64,000 nucleotides of DNA, from positions 62,001-126,000 of the forward strand of contig NZ_JSWF01000025.1 of the NCBI RefSeq assembly GCF_000797445.1, read 5' to 3'. The notes below the pieces were generated by a model that saw nothing but the letters and a program-made list of their open reading frames with translations, did no database searches and was not told the origin of the DNA. Each line of letters opens with the position of its first letter. The first letter of the stretch is position 1. Position numbers and translations under genes: made by a program. The DNA comes from Lacinutrix jangbogonensis. Lineage in GTDB: Bacteria; Bacteroidota; Bacteroidia; Flavobacteriales; Flavobacteriaceae. Below, in pieces: positions 26,844 through 36,487 of the stretch.

Positions 26844-28517
26844 TTATTTCACCTTCGCTATAACCTCATCCAACGACACCTTAGACTGCTCACCAGATTT
26901 CATATTCTTTAATGTGTAAAGGTTATTATTCATTTCCTCATCACCTACTAATACAACAAATGGAATATTACGCTTATTAGCATAATTCATTTGCTTTTTC
27001 ATGTGCTTCCCGTTGGTAATTTTATCTGGATACAATTCTGCATTAATTCCAGATTCGCGTAACGTTTTTATTGCTTGCAAACTAAACAATGCTTCTTTAT
27101 CACCAAAGTTAATAAACATAACCTCTGTGCTTTTCGCAATCGTTTCTGGGAATAAACCTAATTCTTCAAGCACCAAATAGATGCGGTCTAAACCAAAACT
27201 TATACCAACACCACTTACATTCTTCAATCCAAAAACACCTGTTAAATCGGCATATCTTCCACCTCCTCCAATCGAGCCCATTTTGACACCTTCTGGAGCG
27301 GAAACTTCAAAAATGGCTCCAGTATAGTAGTTTAGTCCACGTGCTAAAGTAACATCTAACTGTAATGTAGCTGTTTGTAAACCCAATGTGCTAATTGCGT
27401 TATTTATAAAATCTAATTCTTCAATCCCTTTATTTCCATCATCGGAAGTACTAAGAATTCCTTTTAAACTTTCTATTTGAGCTTCAAAAGTTCCTGATAA
27501 AGAAAATAAAGGTTGTAATTTATCAATTCCGTTTTGTGGAATCCCTCTGCCCAACATTTCTTCTTTAACCTTCTCCTCTCCTATTTTATCTAATTTATCT
27601 AAAGCCACAGTAAAATCGATAAGCTTATCACTTGCTCCAATGACTTCTGCAATACCAGATAATATCTTACGGTTGTTAATTTTTATGGTTGTGCCTTTTA
27701 AACCTAAAGCAGAAAACACATTATCATACAGTTGTATAAACTCTACTTCTTGCCAAAGCGAATCGCTACCAACAACATCTGCATCGCACTGGTAAAATTC
27801 TCTAAAACGGCCTTTTTGTGGTCTGTCTGCTCTCCAAACCGGTTGCATTTGGTAACGCTTGAAAGGGAAGTCTATTTCGTTTTGGTGTTGCACAACGTAG
27901 CGTGCGAATGGGACTGTGAGATCGTAGCGTAAGGCTTTTTCTGAGATTTTAGAAGTAGTTTTATTAGAAACGTTTTTAAGATACCTCTCTACAGCTTCTT
28001 TAACAAAAAGAGATTTAATTCCTTCCTGTAAACTACCATTCTCTCCTAAGTTTGACTCAAAATATACTTTAGTCAATTTATAAAGAACATAGTCCTTTCT
28101 GAATCCAAGCAAAAGAAAGTCTTCATTATGAAACCAATCAAAAGTCATGAGCTCTTTAGACATGTAATCTTCATTATCACAAGACTTTGCTATTTCAGGA
28201 TTACGCTTAAAAAATTCAACTAATGCGTCATATCCATTGTTAATTCTAACTTTTACAAGAAATATATTACGATAAAAACTATCATCAAGTCCCTTCAAAT
28301 AATCACCACTATTCAAAATCTTAAAAATCAAGCGATCACCTTCTTCACCATACTTTCCCATTAGCGTATCGCTATTTTCGAAGCTTGGTGTTTCTATAGG
28401 TTGAAAACCAAAGGTTTGAAACTGAGATTTTATAGTACTAAAAATATAGTTACGTTTTGCAACTTGTTCTGGATTAAAATCTCTTGTTCCTTTTGGTATG
28501 CTTGGTTTTTGTGCCAT
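26844..28517 (-). CDS. hisS: Histidine-tRNA ligase with an internal insertion
   Basis: 557 residues, about 100 more than usual for this clade. Class II synthetase motifs are present: motif 2 [21 protein letters not shown], histidine-binding [14 protein letters not shown], and motif 3 [16 protein letters not shown], followed by the anticodon-binding domain. Extra residues lie at about 80-186 (27960-28280), between [10 protein letters not shown] and [15 protein letters not shown]. The frame is intact and the flanks are conserved. It attaches histidine to its tRNA and is essential. Confidence 0.93.
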   Translation of the reverse strand: MAQKPSIPKGTRDFNPEQVAKRNYIFSTIKSQFQTFGFQPIETPSFENSDTLMGKYGEEGDRLIFKILNSGDYLKGLDDSFYRNIFLVKVRINNGYDALVEFFKRNPEIAKSCDNEDYMSKELMTFDWFHNEDFLLLGFRKDYVLYKLTKVYFESNLGENGSLQEGIKSLFVKEAVERYLKNVSNKTTSKISEKALRYDLTVPFARYVVQHQNEIDFPFKRYQMQPVWRADRPQKGRFREFYQCDADVVGSDSLWQEVEFIQLYDNVFSALGLKGTTIKINNRKILSGIAEVIGASDKLIDFTVALDKLDKIGEEKVKEEMLGRGIPQNGIDKLQPLFSLSGTFEAQIESLKGILSTSDDGNKGIEELDFINNAISTLGLQTATLQLDVTLARGLNYYTGAIFEVSAPEGVKMGSIGGGGRYADLTGVFGLKNVSGVGISFGLDRIYLVLEELGLFPETIAKSTEVMFINFGDKEALFSLQAIKTLRESGINAELYPDKITNGKHMKKQMNYANKRNIPFVVLVGDEEMNNNLYTLKNMKSGEQSKVSLDEVIAKVK

Positions 28518-28841
28518 ATCTATTCCCTTTGAAAAAGGTTTTTTTTTATGTCTTGTCTATACAATTTGTTTATGCTTCACAAATTACTCGAAGTGACGTT
28601 ACTTTTAAATGGATTCCCCATCGCACTTCAATAAGCGCAGCGCAGAAATACTAAAAGACAAAAATAGTAGTTTTAATTTTAAATTGTTTCCGTCATTATG
28701 TTCTTTTTTTATTAGAAAAAAGTATAATCTAAAAGCGTCTGCTAGATTACGAAGCGTAAAGAGAACCGATAATGACTTCTCGATACAATTCCTTATACTT
28801 CGGAATCACTCGAAGTGACAAATAATGTAGTTTAGTTTAGT
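28518..28841. repeat. Intergenic region with repeated CTCGAAGTGA palindromes
   Basis: The 324-bp gap before hisS holds two copies of CTCGAAGTGAC (around 28590 and 28810). The second is part of the palindrome TCACT-CGA-AGTGA, preceded by ATACTTCGGAA. This resembles the short extragenic palindromic elements common in Flavobacteriia. The 69-codon frame at 28609-28818 lies over these elements and looks spurious. Confidence 0.5.
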
Positions 28842-29309
28842 TTAGTTTATAAGCTTAGACAAATACGCATACAATTCTCCTTTTGTAATATTTGAGCCTT
28901 GTTCAATCAATGTGAATTTATCCAAATTTTTATCTTTAGTATACTCTTTTTTAGCTTGTACAAACTCTACATTATCATGCATTAAATTATTACGCAACCA
29001 ATTAAAACCTTCTGCTGTAGTTAAATCTGCTTCGTCTTTTACTTTTACACCAATTAAATGCATGTGGTCTTCGTTTAAAGCAAATAAATGAATATCCTTT
29101 GGCGAGATATGTTCTAAATACTTCGCTTGTTTTAAAACACCTTCCCAAATTAAATCGCTAAAGATATCTAATTCCATTTCTGCCAATTCTGGTTTATTCG
29201 CTTTTAAATTGGTCCACTCATCTCCTGTAATAGATTGCGTCGCCAAAAAGTTTATAAACTCTTGTTGTAATTCTTCAAATTGTTCTTTTGTAAGTCTTGA
29301 ATATTTCAT
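28842..29309 (-). CDS. DUF6495-like protein
   Basis: 155 residues, soluble, starting MKYSRLTKEQFEELQQEFIN. It recalls a flavobacterial family (DUF6495) that commonly sits beside hisS. No catalytic motif is evident; a conserved acidic stretch ELDIFSDLIWEGVL and a histidine-rich DIHLFALNEDHMHLIGV are seen. Function unknown. The family name is from memory and not searched. Confidence 0.65.
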   Translation of the reverse strand: MKYSRLTKEQFEELQQEFINFLATQSITGDEWTNLKANKPELAEMELDIFSDLIWEGVLKQAKYLEHISPKDIHLFALNEDHMHLIGVKVKDEADLTTAEGFNWLRNNLMHDNVEFVQAKKEYTKDKNLDKFTLIEQGSNITKGELYAYLSKLIN

Positions 29310-29429
29310 TTTGTATCTTTTATTTTACTAGAAGGTAAAATGGTTTCCGTAAACGGGTTCATCTAATAATTTCTTGTCATTTCCATACTTGGACTGTGCT
29401 CAGTGTAAACTACGGAAATCTTATTATTC

Positions 29430-30329
29430 TTATTTTTTTACACCTAAAGCCTTTGCTGTGGCAAAAGGTCTATCTGTTGCAAAAACATCTATTCCTTTTT
29501 CTTGCCATACTTTATAGGGTACATCGCCTTTAGTTTCTGCTTGCTTATCTAGGTTACCTAAAGTACCTAATATCGTTTTTATACCATGAGATTGCACTTG
29601 CTTATAAAAATCGTTTTGCGATAAACGTGTCCCAGTAAAGGCTAACATGTTTTCTGTTGGTATGTTCGATTGTAATAACCAGTTTAATTCCTTTTCATTT
29701 CTAGCAGAAACAGATAGCAATAGCTCTGGAGCGTATTTATAAGCTTTCTGAGCTTGTTCCATATTATACGTTATAATGATGCAAACATCTTCTGCCCTTT
29801 CTGCTCTAATAGCATCTATAACAGTTTCTACTGCAACGCTGCGTTTAATATCTACAGTTAATACTACAGCATTCGCTTTAGCCCATTTTAAAACGTCTGT
29901 AAATAATGGGATTTTAAAAGTGGTTTCATTTCCAAAATCGTCTTCTAAATTAAAAGCATGTAGTGCTTGATAAGTAAAGTCTGTTAATTTCCCAGTTCCT
30001 GTAGTTGTACGTTCTAAACTATTATCATGTAAAAGTACTAACTGATTGTCTTTTGTTTTAGCAACATCTATTTCGTAGATAGCAGGAATACTATCATTTA
30101 CATATTGTAATGTTTCTAGACAGTTTTCTGGATGATTTTTAATACTTTTTCCTCCACGATGCACACTTATTATTGGAGTTGCGCTTGGTTTGTGTTTAAA
30201 AGACTCTAATAATACCGACTTTTTAATAGTTTGTATTCCAGCTTCAGTTGAAGTAGAATGATTAGAAACTCCTTTCTTGCAAGACACAACAAAGGTCAAT
30301 AATAGTATAAAATATAAATGCTTTTTCAT
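29430..30329 (-). CDS. Glycerophosphodiester phosphodiesterase family lipoprotein
   Basis: 299 residues with a lipoprotein signal (LLLTFVVSC, Cys17). GDPD active-site residues are visible: H57-R-G, E68 in HPEN, E86-x-D88 in YEIDVAKT, and H101-D102 in LLHDNS. Such enzymes hydrolyse glycerophosphodiesters to glycerol-3-phosphate and an alcohol, here probably in the periplasm. It is transcribed alone after the ribosomal operon terminator. Confidence 0.88.
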   Translation of the reverse strand: MKKHLYFILLLTFVVSCKKGVSNHSTSTEAGIQTIKKSVLLESFKHKPSATPIISVHRGGKSIKNHPENCLETLQYVNDSIPAIYEIDVAKTKDNQLVLLHDNSLERTTTGTGKLTDFTYQALHAFNLEDDFGNETTFKIPLFTDVLKWAKANAVVLTVDIKRSVAVETVIDAIRAERAEDVCIIITYNMEQAQKAYKYAPELLLSVSARNEKELNWLLQSNIPTENMLAFTGTRLSQNDFYKQVQSHGIKTILGTLGNLDKQAETKGDVPYKVWQEKGIDVFATDRPFATAKALGVKK

Positions 30330-30366
30330 TGGTAATTCCGCGAAAGCGTAAAAATTAAAATTAAAA

Positions 30367-30395
30367 AAACCGTTTAGAGAAGCTCCAAACGGTTT
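30367..30395 (-). terminator. Terminator of the rpsF-rpsR-rplI operon
   Basis: Inverted repeat AAACCGTTT / AAACGGTTT enclosing an inner GAG-AAG-CTC hairpin. On the minus strand it runs into a T tract (30363-30369 read as A on the plus strand). It follows the rplI stop by about 20 bp. Confidence 0.85.
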
Positions 30396-30416
30396 AGTAT
30401 TATGTGATTTAAAATC

Positions 30417-30866
30417 TTAAGCTTGCGCTACAACCTCAAACTGAATGTCTGCAGATACTGCTCTATGTAAACGTATAGCAGCATTATACTTACCTAAACG
30501 TTTAACATTTCCACCTACTACTGAGATGAATTTTTTATCTATCGTGTGACCTTCTTTTGCTAATGCTTCTGCAACGTTAATGTTGTTTACAGAACCAAAT
30601 AACTTGTCTCCTTGACCAGTTTTTGAAGCAATTTTAATCTCTAAACCTTTGATAGCGTCAGCAATTGCTGTTGCATCTCCAATTTCTTTCTTTTCTTTAT
30701 ATGCACGTTGCTTTAAGTTTTCAGCTAATACTTTCTTTGCAGAAGATGTAGCTAACACAGCGTGACCTGTAGGAATTAAAAAGTTTCTACCATAACCGTT
30801 CTTAACCGTTACAACATCGTCTTTAAATCCTAAATTTTCAACGTCTTGTTTTAATATAAGTTCCAT
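30417..30866 (-). CDS. rplI: 50S ribosomal protein L9
   Basis: 149 residues, normal length. It begins MELILKQDVENLGFKDDVVT and has the L9 signature GYGRNFLIPTGHAVLAT. It binds 23S rRNA and projects from the large subunit. It is the last gene of the rpsF-rpsR-rplI operon. Confidence 0.97.
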   Translation of the reverse strand: MELILKQDVENLGFKDDVVTVKNGYGRNFLIPTGHAVLATSSAKKVLAENLKQRAYKEKKEIGDATAIADAIKGLEIKIASKTGQGDKLFGSVNNINVAEALAKEGHTIDKKFISVVGGNVKRLGKYNAAIRLHRAVSADIQFEVVAQA

Positions 30867-30879
30867 TGTTATGATTATT

Positions 30880-31175
30880 TTATTTTAATAAATCTGTTAC
30901 ATAAGGTAATAACGCTAAGTGACGCGCTCTTTTTACTGCTACAGATACTTTTCTTTGGTACTTTAAAGAAGTTCCTGTTAAACGTCTTGGTAAAATTTTA
31001 CCTTGCTCGTTAATAAAACCAATTAACCAGTCTGGATTTTTGTAATCTACATACTTGATTCCAGATTTCTTGAAACGACAATACTTTTTCTGCTTGTTCG
31101 TGTCAATGTTTAAAGGTGTTAAATATCTAATTTCACCTTCTTTTTTCCTTTTGCTTGTTGCTCTATAGATGCCAT
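30880..31175 (-). CDS. rpsR: 30S ribosomal protein S18, with an apparent 1-bp frameshift
   Basis: The gene runs from ATG 31175 ([12 protein letters not shown]) to TAA 30880-30882 but is 296 bp long, not a multiple of three. After the A6 run at 31141-31146 (plus-strand T6) the frame needs one more A. With it, the protein reads on as [20 protein letters not shown] ... [16 protein letters not shown] ... [15 protein letters not shown], a 98-residue S18. Read as given, it stops after about 18 codons. S18 is essential and the rest is perfect, so a missed base in the assembly is most likely. It lies 2 bp after rpsF. Confidence 0.9.
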
Positions 31176-31177
31176 AA

Positions 31178-31516
31178 TTACGCTTTTACTTTTAATTTAA
31201 CTCTTCTTCTCTCTGCCCACGAAATCGCGTGCTTGTCTAAAGCTACAGTTAAGTAACGCATAAAACGCTCATCACGTCTAAACTCTACTTCTAAAGGATT
31301 AATGTGTTCACCATCTACGGTGTACTCGAATAAGTGGTAAAAACCACTTTTTTTGTTTTGAATTGGGTAAGCTAACTTTTTAAGTCCCCAATCTTCTTTG
31401 GATACCATCTTTGCTCCTCTAGACGTAAGAAATTCTTCGTACTTCTTTACTGTCTCCTTTATCTGTGTATCAGATAAAACGGGATTTAAGATGAAAACAG
31501 TTTCGTAATGATTCAT
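31178..31516 (-). CDS. rpsF: 30S ribosomal protein S6
   Basis: 112 residues, normal length. It has [16 protein letters not shown] and the S6 core [18 protein letters not shown]. It pairs with S18 on the platform of the small subunit, and the two genes are 2 bp apart. First gene of the operon. Confidence 0.97.
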   Translation of the reverse strand: MNHYETVFILNPVLSDTQIKETVKKYEEFLTSRGAKMVSKEDWGLKKLAYPIQNKKSGFYHLFEYTVDGEHINPLEVEFRRDERFMRYLTVALDKHAISWAERRRVKLKVKA

Positions 31517-31547
31517 AAAAATCTATTTATTTGTGTTAAAATGAGTG

Positions 31548-31578
31548 CAAAAATAACTCTTTTTATAGTAACACACAA
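31548..31578 (-). promoter_or_regulatory. Candidate promoter of the rpsF operon
   Basis: On the minus strand TATTTTTG (31548-31555) matches TAnnTTTG, and TTG lies 20 bp further upstream (31576-31578), the expected -33/-7 spacing. The ATG of rpsF is 32 bp downstream of the -7 element. Confidence 0.55.
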
Positions 31579-31688
31579 TTCTTTTTCAATTAAAATGAAA
31601 CACTAATAATTAGTTCCCTTTATAATTAAAAAAACATGTTAATATTTACATTTTAACGATGTTTTTAGGTTTTAATCCGCATTTTTTG

Positions 31689-31696
31689 TATGTTTG
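31689..31696 (+). promoter_or_regulatory. Candidate -7 element (TATGTTTG) of the LytTR regulator
   Basis: TATGTTTG matches TAnnTTTG exactly and lies 29 bp before the ATG at 31726. No clear -33 element. Confidence 0.45.
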
Positions 31697-31725
31697 TCGA
31701 TAATAACCCATAATATAATAACGCT

Positions 31726-32421
31726 ATGACTCTAAATTGTGTAGTGGTTGATGATTCTGCAATTCAAAGGCTTTCAATAGTTAAATTGATAGAGAACAAC
31801 AATTCACTGAACCTCATTGCAGAATACAGCAGTGCTTTAGAAACAAAAAATGGTTTGAATACACAAAAGGTAGATCTTATCTTTTTAGATATTGAAATGC
31901 CTGTACTTAATGGTTTCGAACTTTTAGATGTATTAAATAACAAGCCTCAAATTATTTTTGTTACCGGAAAAACTGAATATGCATTTAAAGCTTTTAACTA
32001 CGATGCAACAGATTACCTACAAAAACCTATTACACGTGAACGCTTTAACCAAGCAGTTAGTAAGGCTTTAGAACAAAACAAACTTAAACTAGACTTTAAC
32101 GAAACCGAAGGAGAACACATTTTTGTAAAAAGTAACCTTAAAAAACGTAAAGTGTATATTAATGATATTAAGTGGATTGAAGCTCTTGGCGATTATGTAA
32201 AATTAGTAACAGAAGACACTTCTCTTGTAATATTATCTACAATGAAAGCTTTTGAAGGCGAATTACCAGAAGGTAAGTTTTTAAGAATTCACAAATCTTA
32301 TATTGTGAATCTTGATAAAATAGATCGATTTAACAGTAAAAATGTTGAAGTTGGTTCTTACGAAATTCCTTTAAGTAGAAATAAAAAGACTACACTTGCT
32401 GATGCTTTAAGTAATCATTAA
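31726..32421 (+). CDS. LytTR-family response regulator
   Basis: 231 residues. The receiver domain has D9-D10 (VVVDDS), the phospho-acceptor in IFLDIEMPVLNGFELL, and Lys in YLQKPITRERF. The C-terminal ~100 residues form a LytTR DNA-binding domain (IKWIEALGDYVKLVTED, GKFLRIHKSYIVNLDKIDRF). No kinase gene is adjacent, so it is an orphan here, followed by its own terminator. Targets unknown. Confidence 0.92.
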   Translation: MTLNCVVVDDSAIQRLSIVKLIENNNSLNLIAEYSSALETKNGLNTQKVDLIFLDIEMPVLNGFELLDVLNNKPQIIFVTGKTEYAFKAFNYDATDYLQKPITRERFNQAVSKALEQNKLKLDFNETEGEHIFVKSNLKKRKVYINDIKWIEALGDYVKLVTEDTSLVILSTMKAFEGELPEGKFLRIHKSYIVNLDKIDRFNSKNVEVGSYEIPLSRNKKTTLADALSNH

Positions 32422-32447
32422 ACTAAAATAGTTTTAATATAATATAA

Positions 32448-32476
32448 AAATCCTACTTGAAAGCGTGGGATTTTTT
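32448..32476 (+). terminator. Terminator after the LytTR regulator
   Basis: Stem AAATCCTAC / GTGGGATTT (one G-T pair) with an 8-base loop and a following T run, 26 bp after the stop codon. Confidence 0.8.
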
Positions 32477-32489
32477 GTGCGCGCGATAT

Positions 32490-34943
32490 TTAATAATTAT
32501 CCACATTCAAAATAACCCGAACACCTTTAAAAGGACCAATGGCCTCGAAACTAGTGTTGATTTTTTTGATCGCTTCTTTTGTTTTACCTAAAGATTGTTG
32601 TTGTGGAATTTTAATAAGTATATTTTTTAAATATTGATTTCTCACGCGTGATACTCCAGGAAATTCAGGACCTAAAACATTGGCTTTAAAAACTTGTCTC
32701 AACGATTTCGCAAACCAATCGCTTGCTGTTTCTACCTTATTATAATCTCTATGTTTAAGTGTTATTTTTATAAGCCTGTAAAATGGAGGATATTTAAAAT
32801 CGCGACGTTCTTGCAACTGTTCTTTAAACATCCCAAGATAATCGTTAATGGAGACTTGCTGTAAAATTTTGTGATAAGGATTATATGTTTGTATCAAAAC
32901 TTTTCCTTGCTTTTTTGTTCTTCCTGCACGACCAGAAACCTGAAGCATCAATTGAAAACTACGCTCGTGTGCTCTAAAATCTGGAAAATTAAGTAAATTA
33001 TCAGCATTCATAACACCTACGAGCTTCACATTTCTAAAATCTAATCCTTTGGTTAGCATTTGTGTACCAACCAAAATATCTATTTCCTGTTGCTCTAAAG
33101 CAGTAATTATTTTCTCGTACCCATATTTCCCACGTGTGGTATCTAAATCCATTCGTGCCACTTTAGCCTTTGGAAATAGTGTTTTTGCTTCACTTTCTAT
33201 TTGCTCTGTACCAAAACCTTTTGTATCTAAATTAGAAGTCCCACAGGCCATGCATTTTAGCAACATGGCATTGGTATGTCCGCAATAATGACAACGCAGC
33301 TGTTTTCTAAATTGATGATACGTTAAACTCACATCGCAATTAGGACATTCTGGCGAATGCCCACAGATATTACATTCTACAATTGGCGAATAACCGCGTC
33401 TGTTTTGAAACAAAATTACTTGGTAGCCTTCGTCTAAAGCTTCGGTAATTTCTTCGATCATTCTATCGCTAAAATGACCTTTCATGCGTTTCTTTTTATA
33501 TTTCTCTGCAATATCCACCAACTCTATATCAGGCAGTTGAACATTATTATAACGTCGATTAATTTCTACTAACCCATATTTATTTTCCACGGCATTATTA
33601 TAGCTTTCTAAACTTGGCGTTGCGCTACCTAATACTGTTTTCGCTTGATGCAAATGCGCTAATACAATGGCTGCATCTCTTGCGTGATAACGTGGAGCAG
33701 GATCAAATTGCTTGAAAGATTGTTCGTGTTCTTCGTCTACTATAATCAACCCTAAATCGTGAAATGGTAAAAATATAGACGAACGTGCCCCTAAAATTAT
33801 TTTCGCTTTCGCGGAATTGCCCAACACATGATTATAAACCTCAACGCGCTCATGCGCTGAGTATTTACTATGAAACACTGCAACTTGATCTCCAAAATAG
33901 TTTTGAAGTCGTGTTACCAATTGCGTTGTTAAAGCTATTTCTGGCAACAAATACAAGACTTGTCGCCCTTCTGCTAAAACAGATTCTATAAGCTTTACAT
34001 AAACCTCAGTTTTTCCAGAAGATGTTATGCCATGTAAAAGCGTAACATTTTGTGTCTCGAAACTGGTTTTTATTTGCTTAAGCGCTTCTATTTGGTATGC
34101 GTTTAAAGCTTTCGTAGCTTCATTATCTTCTCCTTCATATTGCACACGGTCGGTTTGAATATGATAGTCCTCAAAAAAACCTTTATTTATTAAAGTCTTT
34201 ACAATTGCCGGCGAACTCCCACTCTCCTCTACCAAGTCTTTTACTTTTACCGGCTTCTTCGTTTTTGCAGCAATAGAAAACAAGGTCATGACTACTTGTT
34301 TTTGTTTTTCGGCTCTACTTAAATCGTTTAATAATTGATGCAAACCAACTTCGCTAGTATATTCTGCTTTCAATTTCACATACCTAACATATTTAGGTTT
34401 GTATTTATCGTAGATTTCTTCTTGCAGTAAAATAACTTCCTTTTCTATTAATCTTTTAATTACTGGAAGTACATTCTTTTTATCGAGAATGCTAGAAACC
34501 TCTTGAATTTTCAAGCTCGATTGATGGTGTAAAGCTTCAAAAACTAGATATTCATCATCCTTTAAATCGGTATCTTTTATTTCCTTTTTTAAGTTTCTAC
34601 TTATCAGCGTTTCACTCTCCAAAATAAACGCATTTGGTAATGCTGCTCGCATCACTTCACCAACAGTACACATATAATATTTTGCAATCCATTGCCAAAA
34701 TTCTAATTGCTTTGAAGTTACAATGGGCTTTTCATCTAAAATTTGATGGATTTCTTTAGCATCATATATTAGTGGCGGATTGGTATGTATTGCACCAACT
34801 AAACCAGTATGGATTTTGGTTTTACCAAAAGGCACAGACACGCGCATACCAACTTTTAAAAATTGAGATTCGGCTTTTGTAATGCTATAAGTAAACATGT
34901 TTTCTAGCGGAATGGCTAATATGACGTCTATGTAGTGGTTCAA
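32490..34943 (-). CDS. priA: Primosomal protein N' (replication restart helicase PriA)
   Basis: 817 residues, normal length. Walker A is GITSSGKTEVY, the DEAH-type box is IIVDEEHEQSFKQ, and there is a zinc-binding cysteine cluster (CNICGHSPECPNCDV, CHYCGHT, CMACGT). Helicase motif VI reads QVSGRAGRTKKQGK. It reloads replisomes at stalled forks. The start at 34943 (MNHYIDVILAIPLENMFTYS) fits the family N-terminus. Confidence 0.96.
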   Translation of the reverse strand: MNHYIDVILAIPLENMFTYSITKAESQFLKVGMRVSVPFGKTKIHTGLVGAIHTNPPLIYDAKEIHQILDEKPIVTSKQLEFWQWIAKYYMCTVGEVMRAALPNAFILESETLISRNLKKEIKDTDLKDDEYLVFEALHHQSSLKIQEVSSILDKKNVLPVIKRLIEKEVILLQEEIYDKYKPKYVRYVKLKAEYTSEVGLHQLLNDLSRAEKQKQVVMTLFSIAAKTKKPVKVKDLVEESGSSPAIVKTLINKGFFEDYHIQTDRVQYEGEDNEATKALNAYQIEALKQIKTSFETQNVTLLHGITSSGKTEVYVKLIESVLAEGRQVLYLLPEIALTTQLVTRLQNYFGDQVAVFHSKYSAHERVEVYNHVLGNSAKAKIILGARSSIFLPFHDLGLIIVDEEHEQSFKQFDPAPRYHARDAAIVLAHLHQAKTVLGSATPSLESYNNAVENKYGLVEINRRYNNVQLPDIELVDIAEKYKKKRMKGHFSDRMIEEITEALDEGYQVILFQNRRGYSPIVECNICGHSPECPNCDVSLTYHQFRKQLRCHYCGHTNAMLLKCMACGTSNLDTKGFGTEQIESEAKTLFPKAKVARMDLDTTRGKYGYEKIITALEQQEIDILVGTQMLTKGLDFRNVKLVGVMNADNLLNFPDFRAHERSFQLMLQVSGRAGRTKKQGKVLIQTYNPYHKILQQVSINDYLGMFKEQLQERRDFKYPPFYRLIKITLKHRDYNKVETASDWFAKSLRQVFKANVLGPEFPGVSRVRNQYLKNILIKIPQQQSLGKTKEAIKKINTSFEAIGPFKGVRVILNVDNY

Positions 34944-34950
34944 ATTTTTT

Positions 34951-34999
34951 AGTGTTCAGTGTTTAGTGTTCAGTGTTTAGTGTTTAGTGTTCAGTGTTC
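34951..34999. repeat. Heptamer tandem repeat, (AGTGTTY)7
   Basis: Seven perfect head-to-tail copies of AGTGTT followed by C or T, starting 8 bp upstream of the priA ATG. It lies in the 5' region of priA and downstream of nothing on the plus strand, so copy number could vary by slippage and affect priA expression. Confidence 0.85.
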
Positions 35000-35047
35000 A
35001 AAGTTGTCATATTTCACATTAACTGCTAACTGATGACTGAATACTGA

Positions 35048-35473
35048 TTACTCCTTTACGCGTTCCCAATATTGTGTTTGGTAGAAAAAACCAATATAAC
35101 CTCGCACTTGAAGGAGATCGTTATCATCCTCATCTAAAGCTAATCTTAGTTTGTATGTTTTTCCATTTTCGGGATCTATTACAGTTCCTTTTCTGTAATA
35201 TTCACCGTCCTCTTCCATGTTTTTTATTATTTCCAAACCTAAAATAGGCTTGTTATAATCTTCTCCTTCACAATGAATACAAGATAAATCTCTTTTTGAA
35301 ATATCAAATATCTCTATAATTTTACCAAAAATTTCACCCTCTCTTTTAAAGATTTCAACAATAGATTTTTTCTCTTTTGTTTCGTCATCTACTGTAGTCC
35401 ATTGCCCAAAAACATCTTGAGCATTTCCTGATAAGGAAAACAGAAACACTAAAACGAATAGCTGTTTATTCAT
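35048..35473 (-). CDS. DUF2147 family secreted protein
   Basis: 141 residues with a signal peptide (MNKQLFVLVFLFSLSGNAQ). DUF2147 features are visible: GQWTTVDDETKEKKSIVEIF at the N-terminus, a CIHCEG pair of cysteines, GTVIDPENGKTYKLRLALDE and LQVRGYIG. Small secreted or periplasmic protein of unknown activity. It overlaps the end of the BrkB-like gene by 8 bp. Confidence 0.85.
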   Translation of the reverse strand: MNKQLFVLVFLFSLSGNAQDVFGQWTTVDDETKEKKSIVEIFKREGEIFGKIIEIFDISKRDLSCIHCEGEDYNKPILGLEIIKNMEEDGEYYRKGTVIDPENGKTYKLRLALDEDDNDLLQVRGYIGFFYQTQYWERVKE

Positions 35474-36476
35474 TTAATTGTTGCTTTTTTAGTTTTAACA
35501 GTGACATATTTAATTCGAACCCTAGTAACAAAATATTAGCATTCAACCATAAATAAAACAGCAATATTAATAAGGCTCCAATAGAACCGTACAACTTATT
35601 ATAATTTGAAAAATTCTCAATATAAACACCAAACAAATAAGAAGTTACTATAATTAAAAATGTAGTAAACAATGCGCCAACGGAGAAAAAACTAGCTTTT
35701 CTACCTTCTCGTGTTCCCAAGTAATAGAGCGTTGCTGTTGCTAAAAATGTAATAATAACGAAGAAACCATATTGGGCAACATTAGCCCAAAAATCTGCTT
35801 TCCGTCTGGATTCGTAACCATATTCCTTAAAAAAATCTAAAGTATTATCTACCACATAAATTTGAAAATATCCCAAAACTGCAACCGTTAAAATTAAGAG
35901 GAAAGATAAAATTAATGCTACTCCCATGGCGTAAAAATACTGCCTGAAGACATTACGTGTCAATTGTTGGTGATAAGAGTGTTCAAAACCAGAGAATAAG
36001 GCATTTACACCATTGGTCATTAAAAAAATGGCTACGACTAAAACTGTAGATAATAAACCCGTATTATTATTTTTTCCTTGTAGAGTTTTAAAAATATTAT
36101 CTGAAAAAAAATCGGTTGTAGTTGGTGGTAATACCGATTCTAGAAAGATTAAAAACTCAGATTCAAACTCGGGTATTGGAATACTTGGTATAATAATTAT
36201 AATAAAAAGTAAAAATGGAAATAAGGCCGTGAAAAAGCTATAGGCAATAGCACTTGCTCGTGTTGTTAATGCACCTTTAGCAATACCAATAACATATAAC
36301 TCCAACAAATCGTAAAGCGATAAGCCTTTTAATCCTGGTAACTTTATCTTACTCAATAATTTTATTACAATATTAAGCACAGGAATTTTAAGCAATTTAT
36401 CTCTTAATTGCTGTTCTTTAAGTTGCTCTTCAACACCTTTTTCTTCTATTAACTCCTTATCTACTGCTTCTGGCAT
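35466..36476 (-). CDS. YihY/virulence factor BrkB family membrane protein
   Basis: 336 residues with about six hydrophobic helices. Family features include GALTTRASAIAYSFFTALFP near residue 78 and the C-terminal YKLYGSIGALLILLFYLWL. Homologues are integral membrane proteins of uncertain function; early claims of RNase BN activity were not upheld. It lies 11 bp after nadC. Confidence 0.9.
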   Translation of the reverse strand: MPEAVDKELIEEKGVEEQLKEQQLRDKLLKIPVLNIVIKLLSKIKLPGLKGLSLYDLLELYVIGIAKGALTTRASAIAYSFFTALFPFLLFIIIIIPSIPIPEFESEFLIFLESVLPPTTTDFFSDNIFKTLQGKNNNTGLLSTVLVVAIFLMTNGVNALFSGFEHSYHQQLTRNVFRQYFYAMGVALILSFLLILTVAVLGYFQIYVVDNTLDFFKEYGYESRRKADFWANVAQYGFFVIITFLATATLYYLGTREGRKASFFSVGALFTTFLIIVTSYLFGVYIENFSNYNKLYGSIGALLILLFYLWLNANILLLGFELNMSLLKLKKQQLNE

Positions 36477-36487
36477 TAATTTGCTAT

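Noticed and set aside
27960-28280. Intein in hisS
   Set aside because: No Cys/Ser at the junction, no HN-terminal motif and too short; kept only as an insertion of unknown kind.
28609-28818. 69-codon frame upstream of hisS
   Set aside because: It lies over palindromic intergenic repeats, has no recognisable domain and no promoter or family support.
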